Assembly (NCBI GenBank): GCA_038049695.1
Contig: CP142452.1
Span: forward strand, 107,331,001-107,395,000
From: Cinnamomum chago
Taxonomy: Eukaryota > Streptophyta > Magnoliopsida > Laurales > Lauraceae
Length of the DNA: 64,000 nt
Direction: 5' to 3'
Under the pieces are notes generated by a model. That model was not told the DNA's origin, did not search any database, and worked only from the letters and a program-made list of their open reading frames with translations. The position numbers were made by a program, and so were the translations under genes. Positions 1-9,161 of this stretch are shown here, one piece after another (position 1 is the first letter of the stretch; each line of letters opens with the position of its first letter).

Positions 1-569
1 TTTTGCATACATAGAGTGTTTGTGTGAGTTTGTATTACACTTTCATATCCGCCTATTTAAGAGGCAATTTCTTTGAGCTAAAATTGTAATCTCTTAGAGT
101 GTTGAGTAAACACTTTCTTTGAGAAATCTTGAATTGTGTAAGGTTATTGCTTAGCCTAAGAAAAGCATATTGTAAGGTTATTGCTTAGCCTAAGAAAAGC
201 ATTTTGTAAAGGTTATTGCTTAGCCTAGAAAAGCACATAGAGAGGTTGTTGTTTAGCCTTGAAAAGAAACTTTGTAAGGGTTATTGCTTAGCCTTTGAAA
301 AAGCATAAATAGTGGAAATCCGGTGGGGTGATTGGATTCACAAGCCGGTAGTGGATGTAGGCATTTAGGCCGAACCACTATAAACATTGGTGTTGTGGTG
401 CATGCTATGTGGTGATTGTTTTTGTTTAGCTTCCGCATACTGAATGTTTAATCATCACATGTGACTAGTTTATGTTTAGAAATTAAAATTGGTTTAAATT
501 GGTCACAATTGTAGCTCACCCTATTCACCCCCCCCCCCCCTCTAGGGTTAGGATCCTCGTGGACTTTCA
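1..569 (+). mobile_element. LTR fragment, plus orientation, cut by window edge
   Basis: This is the 3' part of an LTR lying in the orientation opposite to the main array. It carries the features shared by all LTRs here: the block of AGGCTAAGC-type repeats in reverse complement (about 140-305), the conserved CCGGTGGGGTG stretch near 320, a C-run, and the terminus GGATCCTCGTGGACTTTCA ending at 569. Its last 20 bases match the A/B subfamily rather than the plus-strand LTR at 55543-57271, so it is probably not the mate of that LTR. No primer-binding site follows it. The sequence passes straight into a piece of 3' internal region. Confidence 0.85.
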
Positions 570-788
570 AATACATATCTTACCAAAGGGAGAGAAAGGC
601 ATGGTCAAAGGGGGAGAGCAAATAGAAGAAAGAAAGCTTGGAGCTAAAAGAAGATGCTTGGCTAAAGAGAGGAAGATGGAAAGAAAGCTTGAAGAATGAT
701 CAAGCACCAAGCATCAAGAAGATTGAAGAAAAGAGCCCAAGAGCCCAAGCTAAGAGAAGGAGCATCCAAGAAGATTTCAAGACTTGTC
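570..788 (+). mobile_element. 3' internal fragment of the plus-strand host element, left of the array
   Basis: The sequence matches, in reverse complement, the PPT-proximal internal region of the array units (compare 8650-8870). It includes AAAGGGGGAGAG-type purine tracts. It runs up to ..AAGACTTGTC at 788, where the array begins. The continuation (CAGCTTAGGGGGAGC..) is found at 55466, so 570-788 and 55461-55542 were once contiguous and the array was inserted between them. The left border at 569/570 is abnormal because an LTR end abuts internal sequence with no PBS. A solo LTR inserted here would leave AATAC as its duplication, but the other copy would lie outside the window. Confidence 0.85.
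784..788. repeat. Left target-site duplication TTGTC of the whole array
   Basis: TTGTC at 784-788 directly precedes the LTR start TGAAAGTCC at 789. The same five bases directly follow the last LTR end ..CTCTAACA at 55460. Five-base duplications are the norm for copia integrases. The pair shows that everything from 789 to 55460 occupies a single integration site. Confidence 0.9.
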
Positions 789-1048
789 TGAAAGTCCACG
801 AGGATCCTAACCCTAGAGGGGGGGGGGGTGAATAGGGTGAGCTACAACTATGACCAATTTAAACCAATTTTAATTTCTTAAACAAAACTAGTCACATGTG
901 ATGAATAATCAATCAATATGCGGAAGCTAAACAAATCAATCACCACATAGCAATCACCACAACACAATATTTATAGTGGTTCGGCCAACGTGCCTACATC
1001 CACTACCGGCTTGTGTATCCAACACCCCACCGGATTTCACTATTTATG

Positions 1049-1182
1049 CTTTTTACTAGGCTAAGCAATAACCCTTACAAAGTTGTTTTTCTAGGCTAAA
1101 CAACAACCTCTCAATGTGCTTTTAGAGGCTAAGCAATAACCTTTACAATGTGCTTTTCAAGGCTAAGCAATAACCTTTACAA
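1049..1182 (-). repeat. Leader tandem repeat of LTR-B, 4 units here and 5 in other B LTRs
   Basis: Units of about 32-37 bp have the form GCTTTT-n-AGGCTAAGCAATAACCTTACAA. Full B LTRs have five units and A LTRs have six. The unit missing here lies between two ACAATGT words, consistent with slippage. The block lies roughly 800-900 bp downstream of the TATA box in sense, so it would be in the transcribed leader. Confidence 0.85.
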
Positions 1183-1972
1183 ATCAAGATTTCTCAAAGA
1201 AAGTGTCTTCACAAAAGAACACTCCAAGAGATACAATTTAAGCTCAATTTAATTTGCCTCTAAATAGGCGGATATGAAAATTAAAACTAACTCACACAAA
1301 CACTCAAAGAAATGCAAAGATGTATGCTTATGAAGTGTAAGTGTGAAAACTTCAATCAAGTTTAAAAGTAAGCTCAATCAATTTGTGCTTAATGCACTTT
1401 GAAAGTTTAAGGCACAAAAAGATATGATTGAAGTTCTATGCAAATCACTTGAACAATTACACACTTGTGAATGATATGAAAATCTAAAGATCACAAGTTG
1501 TATGAAAGTGTTTAAGCCTAATCAAGTGATGCATGTGCAATGTTGTTTTCAAAAACTAATTTGACTAAAGATTAAATGAATGAAAACAACAAGGGAAGTT
1601 TCAACCAAGTGAAGTAATCATGCAATAAAGGAAATCAAAGATTTATGGCTAAGCATGATTAAGAAAGTTTAAAACAAAACTTGGGTTGAAATCAAAGTGA
1701 TGAATCCAATCTTGAATATCAAAGATGGAGGGAAGAAAGGATTCAACACATCATTGTTATCATGCTTGAAATCATTTTCTAAAGTTTCAAATAAAGCACA
1801 TAACAAATGATTAATTAAAAGTAAAACTTACTTGGAGATTTAACTTAGTTGATCCAAGCTTAAGCTTCACTTAATGACCCCTTGATGTCTCTTAGATCAT
1901 CCCCTTTGTCTTGTCTCAAAGCTCCTCAAAGAAGGCTTAAAAATCTCCAACCAAAGACAAAGGAAAGAACTC

Positions 1973-2176
1973 ATTTATATCCCCAAAACAGCCCAACGGC
2001 TAGTTTACCCGGTCAACCGGCCATAACAGGCAGGTTAACCGGCCAAGCACAACGGTCATAAAAAGAGCCGTTGTGTTTTGGGTCATCCTGCACTGTGGCC
2101 GGTTAACCGGGCTAACATGGCCGGTTAACCGGCTACACTGCGGGTTGACCACCCCGGTTAACCCCATGGTTAACCC
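1973..2176 (-). promoter_or_regulatory. LTR-B promoter box: TATA, palindromic GGTTAACC sites, AACGG cores
   Basis: The TATA box (plus strand ATTTATAT) is at 1973-1980. Upstream in sense are GGTCAACC at 2011, GGTTAACC at 2033, 2101, 2123, 2156 and 2169, and GGTTGACC at 2143. Two pairs are exactly 22 bp apart (2011/2033 and 2101/2123). CCCAACGGCTA at 1992-2002 fits the plant MSA consensus YCYAACGGYYA, and further AACGG/CCGTT cores lie at 2051 and 2068. The same box occurs in the other B LTRs, with TATA at 17511, 42667, 48713 and 54759. MSA elements bind three-repeat MYB factors in G2/M genes. That role is an inference here. Confidence 0.6.
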
Positions 2177-2675
2177 CGCAGCACCAAAATTCCCAAAAAA
2201 TGCATTTTTCACAGTTTTGCTTGGGGGAACTTTTTGGCCACTAAATCAAGCTTGGAAAACATGTTTTAAAGATTCTAAAGGTTTTTAAAACATGACATAA
2301 AAAGCCTAAAAAGTTTCAAAACTTTTAAAACAAAGGCTTGCTTGATTTCTTGAAAACTCTTTTCAAATGAAATTGCATACACAAATGATTCTTTTTGTGA
2401 TGAATGTATGCAAAACTCAAACCTAAATTCACAAGATGATTTTCCAAATATAATGCACAAGGAATTAGGTTTTCAAAAGAGTTTTGGGTTCTAAAACCAA
2501 TGCATCCAAGTTTAAAACCAAACCATGCATAAAACAAAAGCTTTCCCAAATCTTAAAAGCTATGCATGTATAAAACTAGATTTCAAGATATTTTAAATCA
2601 ATGCATGTGTGTGAATTCAAAAGATGCCAATATGCAAATGCATCCATCAAATTGCAAATACAAAATCTCTAACAA

Positions 2676-3165
2676 TCTCCCCCTTTGCAATTTGATGGCA
2701 ACTTACTCATCATTGAAATTACACACTTAGTCTTCAGCTCCCCTTAAGCTGGACAAGTCTAGAAATCTTCTTGGATGCTCCTTCTCTTAGCCTGGGCTCT
2801 TTGGCTCTTTTCTTCAATCTTCTTGATGCTTGGAGCTTGATCATTCTTCAAGCTTTCTCTTCTCATCTTCCTCTTTATGGCCAAGCATCTTCTTTAGCTC
2901 CAAGCTTTCCTTCTTCTATTTGCTCTCCCCCTTTGTCCATGCCTCTCTCTTCCTTTGGCAAGATATGCATTCACTCCCTTTGTAGAAGATCATACACAAC
3001 TCTCCTTAGGAAGCTTGGACATTCTCTTCACCCTTCTTGAGAACTTGAATTCTTTCTCCCCCTTTGATGGATAGGAGATCTTCGAGTACTTGAACTCTCG
3101 AACTCTCTCCCCCTTTGAAGAGTAGGAGATCTTTGAGTCACACTTGAACTCTCTCTCCCCCTTTG
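2676..3165 (-). repeat. Five copies of the PPT-like 12-mer CAAAGGGGGAGA in unit B1
   Basis: On the plus strand TCTCCCCCTTTG occurs at 2676-2687, 2924-2935, 3055-3066, 3106-3117 and 3154-3165. The first is the true polypurine tract, ending next to the LTR. The last three lie in about 50-bp degenerate repeats (3035-3170) that also share ACTTGAACTCT and TAGGAGATCTT. A units keep only three copies (near 8573, 8821 and 8955). Extra tracts could prime additional plus strands during reverse transcription, as central PPTs do in some retroelements. That is inference. Confidence 0.75.
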
Positions 3166-3362
3166 ACATTAAATTGCAAAGGTACCTACACACATGAGAC
3201 AAGAAAAATACCTTTAGTAGCACCTGTTAACAAATGAAATCGAAAATGAAATTCATAACAGGCTATCATGTATGTAAGTTAACTCTAAGGGCTCAAAGGC
3301 AATCCAAGGGTGAATTTGATCAAAACTAATACTTCCTATGAAGGTTTACACTCCCCCTCAAT

Positions 3363-5138
3363 CCATTCTCTTCTTTTGTCAAACTTTTGACAAGATATAA
3401 CTATTAGATTCAAGAAGTAGATGGTTTAACCAAGTGAGGGTCAACTTCAAGGAAAGGATTAGATTCATATAACTATAAGGCTCATATGATCAAATTACCA
3501 AAAGAGAGCAAGGTCTAAAGGGAAAAACGATCATGGATACCAATTGAAATAAACATATCAATTGAGATTAAAGGATGTGACTATAAACTCAATCACTCTA
3601 AAATGGATTTAAGAGAATATAACTAATAGGATAAAATCCAAGTTAGAGCTATCCATGATGCAATGGGGTTTTACTAAAACATAGCATCAATCAATATAAC
3701 TTATGAAAATCATATGCTATGTAAGTTTTGAACTCATTTCATTCAATTAATAAATATGACTATTAAAGTTCAAGATGAGTGAAATGAAATTCAAACATGA
3801 AGCCAACCTCAAATAATAACCAACCAATATTATTAACACATAAACATGGTGGTCATGAGATATACCTATAGGAGCAAAGGAGGTGGCAACATGAGCATTA
3901 TGATGCTAATGGTGTGTGACATGGAACAATCATATTACTATCAAGCTCAATCCATTGTACACAAGGTCTATCACATACACAAGAAATCAAATCAATCAAA
4001 AATTATACCAATAGAAACCAATTGAATTTGATAACATGATAAAGAGCAAGAATGCGGCAAACTCCATCAAGCATCATAAATGTATATTCATCACTTTAAA
4101 AATATAACTATTGAGCATAGTGATGAACATGGTAAATTGCAATGCAAAAGAATATTACTTGGTAATGCATGCAATTTCCAAAGTGTCAAAATCATATGAA
4201 TTCAACATCTAAGATATCCATCAAACATATAGAAATACAATGAATGGATTTCAAAGATATTCATATGATCAAGAACACTACTATGAGGTTGAAACATGTA
4301 TAAGGATGATATCAAGAGAGTCTACATGAATCAACATCATAACCATCCAAAAAGAAATGACTAGAAAGCATAGAGGATGGATTTGGGTTCTAGTATGGTT
4401 TCTACAAGTGTAACTAAGGTCACAACCATACATGGAACCAAATGTCATTTGCATATTAAAAGAATAACTAAATGAGCATAGATGCAAACAACATTCATTT
4501 CCATTTCTAAGATAATGAAACCAAAAGAAAAGGAAATGATAACATGGAACATGCTTAGAAGATTATAACTAATGATGTTAAAAAACATTTCCATTCAACC
4601 AATCTTCAAATCATTTTGATAAACAAAATCCAACAATGAGCATAAAAGAATGATTTTGAAGATCAATTTTCAACATGTATATTAAAAGATATAACTTAAT
4701 TGAAACACATACAAGTTGAATTTTCAAAACAATGATTTTCCATATAAAAATATAACTTAGAAATCCATGGAAAAACTTGAATTGAATCAAATCATTTGAT
4801 TTACAAAAAGGATCTAACTAAGACATCCATCAAATGATTTAACAACAATTGATCATGAAAAATCTAGCTATAAAGCTTTTGAAATCACAATCAATTGCTC
4901 ATGTAGAAATGCAATGCAAAACATAAAACTAAATGAGTGCAAAAAGCAAATCAAACATGATGAAATTATAATCAAGAGATTTTGAAAACCATGACATGTA
5001 ACTTAGAATGGTGTATGAAAACAAAATCAATTGATCATAAAGAAGCAATGCATTTTAAGAAATGTAACTAAGAAGGAACAAAATGCAAATGCAACATGAC
5101 CAACAAAGTGATTTAACTATTAAAGAATAGGTTGGTCA
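3363..5138 (-). other. Hairpin train with TATAACTA loop motif, unit B1
   Basis: At least 20 consecutive inverted repeats have arms of 6-13 bp and loops mostly of 23-30 nt, and the loops hold variants of TATAACTA. The clearest, as left arm/right arm, are 3679-3687/3714-3722 (9 bp), 4087-4095/4119-4127 (9), 4134-4146/4166-4177, 4386-4400/4424-4439, 4669-4680/4709-4720 (11 of 12), 4736-4743/4767-4774 (8), 4789-4800/4829-4840 (12), 5049-5056/5080-5087 (8) and 5097-5104/5131-5138 (8). Others lie at 3363-3424, 3465-3489, 3561-3593, 3604-3640, 3735-3786, 3926-3958, 4343-4380, 4448-4488, 4558-4607, 4846-4897 and 4978-5028. A few strong hairpins lack the motif (3223-3262, 4191-4269, 4603-4662). No open frame spans the region. 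Confidence 0.8.
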
Positions 5139-5153
5139 AGAGGGGTCAAGGCC

Positions 5154-6701
5154 TTAAGGTTTGTCTAGGTAAATAACTTTAGGAATCCACCTAAGGTCTT
5201 GAGAGGGTTGAACTTTGAGGTCTTGTTTTGGAGTCCCACCAACTATAGGAGATTTGACTTGATAAATTTTCAATTTAAACTTATCACCATGATATTTAGA
5301 TTTGACTAAATTTAGCTTAGATTGGTGATTAGTCTTTTGAGGTTGGTGAGTTTTCTTCTTAGGGGATTGATTCATTTTTCTTTTCTTCTTATTTTCTCCC
5401 TTTCTTTGACTTTTGAAATTTAGATTTAACTTTGTAATTTTCTTCAAAAGTTCTTTCATGTTTTGACTTAAGGGAGGTAGGTTGAGAAGCTTTTTGTTCA
5501 TAGATTCTTTTAAGCTTGGTTTGACTTGTTTAACCTTTTTAGAATCTATCTTAGGAGACTCCATTTTAAATGATTTAACTTGTTTAGTCTTTTTGGAGTC
5601 TTCTTTGATTTTTAGTGTCTTACCCTTCATTGATTTTGATTCTATCTTCTTGAGTTCAAAGATGGGTTTAGACACATGGCTTCTCTTTCTTAGTTTGCAC
5701 TCAAACCTAAAATGTCCTTCATTGCCACAATAATCACATTTTGTTTTAGGCAAGGGACAAAGAGTGCTAGAGAAAGAGGACTCACCTTTCACAAAAGTGT
5801 TGGTGAATTTAGGGTCATAAGACATATTCCTATTAAATCCAATACCCGTCCTATCTCCATGAGATTTACCCAATTTGAATAATTTTTCAAGTTTCTCTTC
5901 ACTTTGGGTAAACTTGCACTCATACTTTTGTTTATAGCTTTCAAGTTGAGTGACTTTGGTTATAAGGATTGAATTTTCATTTCTAACTTTTGAAAGTTCA
6001 TTTTCAATTTCCTTATATTTGAATAGCTCTTCATTGGCAAGTTTTAATTCAAGCTTTAGTTCATCAATAACATTAGATCCAAGCTCTTGAGTTTTTAACT
6101 TACTTTTGATCATCTTGGCTTCTAAATTGTTAAAGTCTTTATCTTGTCTTTTAATTGTATCTCTTAGGTTCAAATTTTCATTTTTAAGCTCATCACAATT
6201 TATCTTAATCTCATTTAATTCATCTTGAGCATTAGATTAATTTTCCTTAGAGATAGTCAATTTAGATTCAAGATTGTTAAAGTCTTTATCTTGCCTTTTT
6301 ATTTGATCTCTTAGAATTAAATTTTCCTTATTGACATTATCATAATCCATCTTTAATTCTCTTAGTTCATCTTGAATGTTAGATAGATTATTTAAAGAGA
6401 TCATGAACTTAGATTCTACACAATTTATAAATTCATCTTTTTCTCTAAGTTCATTTTTAGAAGAGTCTAATTCTTGGTTTAGCCTTATAGAATCTTCTTT
6501 TAATCTTTTATTTTTCTTGGAAACCTCTAAGGACCATGTGTACAACTCCTCATAGGCTTCAAGTTCATCATATTCTTCTTCTTTTAATTCAAGTTGAGAT
6601 TCTTTAATTTCAATTTTTGAATCTCCATAAGATGGAAGAATGAGGGGTCTAGAAGAATCTACAAGGTCTAGCATAGTGGAGTCCATTCTAATGATTTTCA
6701 T
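5154..6701 (-). pseudogene. gag, C-terminal half (coiled coil + CCHC), broken copy B1
   Basis: The frame starts at an ATG at 6701 and would be 515 codons, but codon 155 is TAA (6239-6237) where family A has a leucine codon. Beyond the stop the frame stays open to 5154. Upstream of the stop is an acidic N-terminus and the start of the coiled coil. Downstream are the rest of the coiled coil, one CCHC knuckle (CDYCGNEGHFRFEC) and a lysine-rich tail ending YLDKP. The N-terminal gag domain normally found in copia polyproteins is missing, and nothing of protease remains. All four B copies share this stop, so it predates the amplification. If expressed, the product would be a 154-residue coiled-coil peptide without the zinc knuckle. 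Confidence 0.85.
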
Positions 6702-6787
6702 ATAAGGACAACTCTAGGGTTTTAACTCTAGGTTTTTACACCTAATCAAGAGTTCCAAACACTTGATCCTAAGGGATTAGAGCACTT

Positions 6788-6800
6788 GGCTCTGATACCA
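6788..6800 (-). other. Primer-binding site, unit B1
   Basis: The sense strand reads TGGTATCAGAGCC, two bases inside the 5' LTR end. This is the standard plant copia PBS, complementary to the 3' end of initiator tRNA-Met. It fixes the sense of the unit as minus. Confidence 0.95.
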
Positions 6801-7061
6801 ATTGAAAGTCCACGAGGATCCTAACCCTAAAGGGGGGGGTGAATAGGGTGAGCTACAACTATGACCAATTTCGACCAATTTTAATTTCTTAAACTAAACT
6901 AGTCACATGTGATGATTAAACAAACAAGATGCGGAAGCTAATACAAAATCAATCACCACATAGCATGCACCACAACACCAATATTTATAGTGGTTCGGCC
7001 AACGTGCCTACATCCACTACCGGCTTGTGTCTCCAACACCCCACCGGATTCCACTAATTAT

Positions 7062-7265
7062 GCTTTTTACTAGGCTAAGCAATAACCCTTACAAAGTTGT
7101 TTTTCTAGGCTAAACAACAACCTCTCAATGTGCTTTTATAGGCTTAGCAATAACCTTACAATATGCTTTTATTAGGCTAAGCAATAACCTTACAATATGC
7201 TTTTCTTAGGCTAAGCAATAACCTTACAAGTTGCTTTTCAAAGGCTAAGCAATAACCTTTACAAA
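7062..7265 (-). repeat. Leader tandem repeat of LTR-A, six units
   Basis: Six units of 32-37 bp have the core AGGCTAAGCAATAACCTTACAA separated by GCTTTT-type spacers. The same block recurs in every A LTR. Its first unit is the homologue of the site in LTR-B where the A element integrated (22620). Confidence 0.9.
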
Positions 7266-7886
7266 TGAGGATTTCTCAAAGAAGGTGTCTTTACAAAAGA
7301 TCACTCTAAGAGATTACAATTTAAGCACAATGGAATTTGCCTCTTAAATAGGCTAATAGGAAAATGAAATTCCAATTACAAACATACACTAAAATAAACT
7401 AAAGTGTGTGCACAAAGTGTATGTATGAGTTTCTTCAATCAATTTTAACAATGAAGCTTTTAAATGAATGCATGATGCATTTTAAAATCAAGGTTTATAA
7501 AATGATGATTGAAGAGAAAACTAATCACATGAAAGATTCACACAACTTGAAGAAATGATCTAAAACATGTTGTATGAATATAAAAGTCTAAGAACACATG
7601 TGATTTAGGTGAGAGTGATTGCAAACCATTCTAATATACCAAAGAAGATAATGAGTTTGCAAAACACCTCTTGAAATCATGCACAAGTGAAAAGCAAAGA
7701 TTTAAACATGCATGGATTTCATTTTAATGAAAATCAAAATACAAGTAAAGTGTACCTTTTTAAGAACTCATGTATTTGATTTCCAAATGGCCCTCTAGCC
7801 TTTCCAACTTCTTCCCCTTTCCTTGGCTCCAAAATGGTCTCAAAAGTTCATGTATCAAGCCTTCAAAAAGGTTGGAAATGAATGGA

Positions 7887-8059
7887 CTTTATAGCCAAAA
7901 AGTAGCCAACGGCTAGTTCTCGGTCGACCGGCAAAGAGGTCTCGGTCGACCGAGAAAGCACAACGGATAGATTTCTGACCGTTGGGGCTACAGAATAGGA
8001 TTCTGCAGAAATGACCTGCAGTAGTCTCGGTCGACCGAGACCTGTGTCTCGGTCGACCG
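7887..8059 (-). promoter_or_regulatory. LTR-A promoter box: TATA, four CGGTCGACCG palindromes, MSA-like element
   Basis: The TATA box (sense CTATAAAG) is at 7894-7887. Upstream in sense are four perfect 10-bp palindromes CGGTCGACCG at 7921, 7943, 8028 and 8050, in two pairs each 22 bp apart. Sense CCCAACGGTCA (7986-7976) matches the MSA consensus YCYAACGGYYA, with more AACGG cores at 7908 and 7962. Equivalent boxes have TATA at 13666, 23708, 29487, 35266 and 41045. The paired spacing, about two helical turns, suggests binding of a dimeric factor. That is inference. Confidence 0.6.
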
Positions 8060-9161
8060 GCGACACTGCCGGAAAACCCCAAAAAATTCCAACTTTAGCA
8101 TTTTGAAGATTTTCTTTGTGGAATTTTGTGGGTCACTAAACCAAGCTAGAAAACAAGTTTTAAGATATTCTAAGATGATTAAAACACATGGAAAACACAA
8201 AGCCTAAAATGATTTGAAACTTTGAACCAAAGGCTAGCTTGATTTGAAAAACTCCTTTTTCCAAAAACAATGCATACAAAAGTGATTCTTAAAGAGATGA
8301 ATGTATGCAAAGCTCAAACCTAAATACCTAACATGATTTTCCAAATGTAGTGCACAAGGAAATAGGTTTTCAAAAAGAGTTTGGGTTTCAAAACCAATGC
8401 ATCCAACTTTAAAACCAAAACATGCATAAGGCAAAGACTTTTCCAAATCTTAAAAGCTATGCATGTATAAAACTAGATTTCAAGGTTTTCTAAAACAATG
8501 CTAGTGTGTGAATCCAAATGATGCTAAAGTGCAAATGCATCCATCAAATTGCAAAAACAAAAGACCTAACAATCTCCCCCTTTGCAATTTGATGGCAACT
8601 TACTCATCATAGAAATTACACACTAAGTCTTCAGCTCCCCCTAAGCTAGACAAGTCTTGAAATCTTCTTGGATGCTCCTTCTCTTAGCTTGGGCTCTTGG
8701 GCTCTTTTCTTCAATCTTCTTGATGCTTGGAGCTTGATCATTCTTCAAGCTTTCTCTTCTCATCTTCCTCTCTTTAGCCAAGCATCTTCTATAGCTCCAA
8801 GCTTTCTTTCTTCTATTTGCTCTCCCCCTTTGACCATGCCTCTTTCTTCCTTTGGCAAGGTATGTATTCTCTCCCCTTGTAGAAGATCATACACAACACT
8901 CCCCTTTGGAAGCTTGGACTTTCTCTTCACCCTTTTGAGAACATGCATAATTTCTCCCCCTTTGCCATTAAATTGCAAAGGTACCTACACACATGAAACA
9001 AGGAAAATACCTTTAGTAGCACCTGTTAACAAATGAAATCGAAAAAGAAATACATAACAGGCTATCATGTGAGGTAGTAGTCTCTAAGGGCTCAAAGGCA
9101 TTCCAATGGTCAATTTGATCACAACTAATACTTCCTATGAAGGTTTACACTCCCCCTCAAT

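Larger units (their letters stand above)
789..2674 (-). mobile_element. LTR-B, 3' LTR of the leftmost unit
   Basis: The LTR starts TGAAAGTCC and ends CTCTAACA on the plus strand (TGTTAGAG..GGACTTTCA in sense). It is 1886 bp, against 1918 bp for the other full B copies. The difference is a longer G-run after AACCCTAGA plus loss of one 35-bp unit from the leader repeat near 1150. The sense TATA box ATATAAAT is at 1980-1973. Confidence 0.92.
2675..6802 (-). mobile_element. Internal region B1 (gag-only, 4128 bp)
   Basis: In sense the order is PBS (6800-6788), a leader of about 90 bp, a broken gag (6701-5154), the hairpin train (5138-3363), a segment with repeated purine tracts (3165-2924), and the PPT abutting the 3' LTR (2687-2676). 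No protease, integrase, RT or RNase H coding can be seen. Private differences from the other B copies include T at 3748. B1 is the only B unit whose 5' LTR is the B/A chimera. Confidence 0.9.
6803..8571 (-). mobile_element. Chimeric LTR between B1 and A1 (B-type start, A-type remainder)
   Basis: The LTR is 1769 bp, TGAAAGTCC..GACCTAACA on the plus strand. The first 60-70 bases carry B markers: an eight-G run and GAGCTACAACTATGACC. From TTTCGACC near 6870 the sequence is A-type to the end. All other A LTRs read CTACAAGTATG at that point. It serves as 5' LTR for B1 and 3' LTR for A1. Confidence 0.9.

Noticed and set aside
1..569. 5' LTR partner of the LTR at 55543-57271
   Set aside because: Terminal sequences and several internal positions differ (TCGTGGACTTTCA versus CAAGGAACTTTCA), and no PBS follows.
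2000..2212. Short frames over the palindromic LTR box on both strands
   Set aside because: They are a by-product of GC-rich palindromic repeats. The segment is the LTR promoter upstream of TATA.
3363..5138. CRISPR-like or satellite array
   Set aside because: Spacing is irregular, arm sequences differ between hairpins, and only the short loop motif recurs. The context is a plant retroelement.
6237..6239. Programmed stop read-through in B gag
   Set aside because: The codon is TAA followed by TCT, without a recognised read-through context. Family A has a sense codon there, so a simple nonsense mutation is likelier.
8668..9036. Plus-strand frame of 122 codons, repeated in each A unit
   Set aside because: It is antisense to the purine-rich 3' internal segment of the element, is low-complexity, and has no family resemblance.
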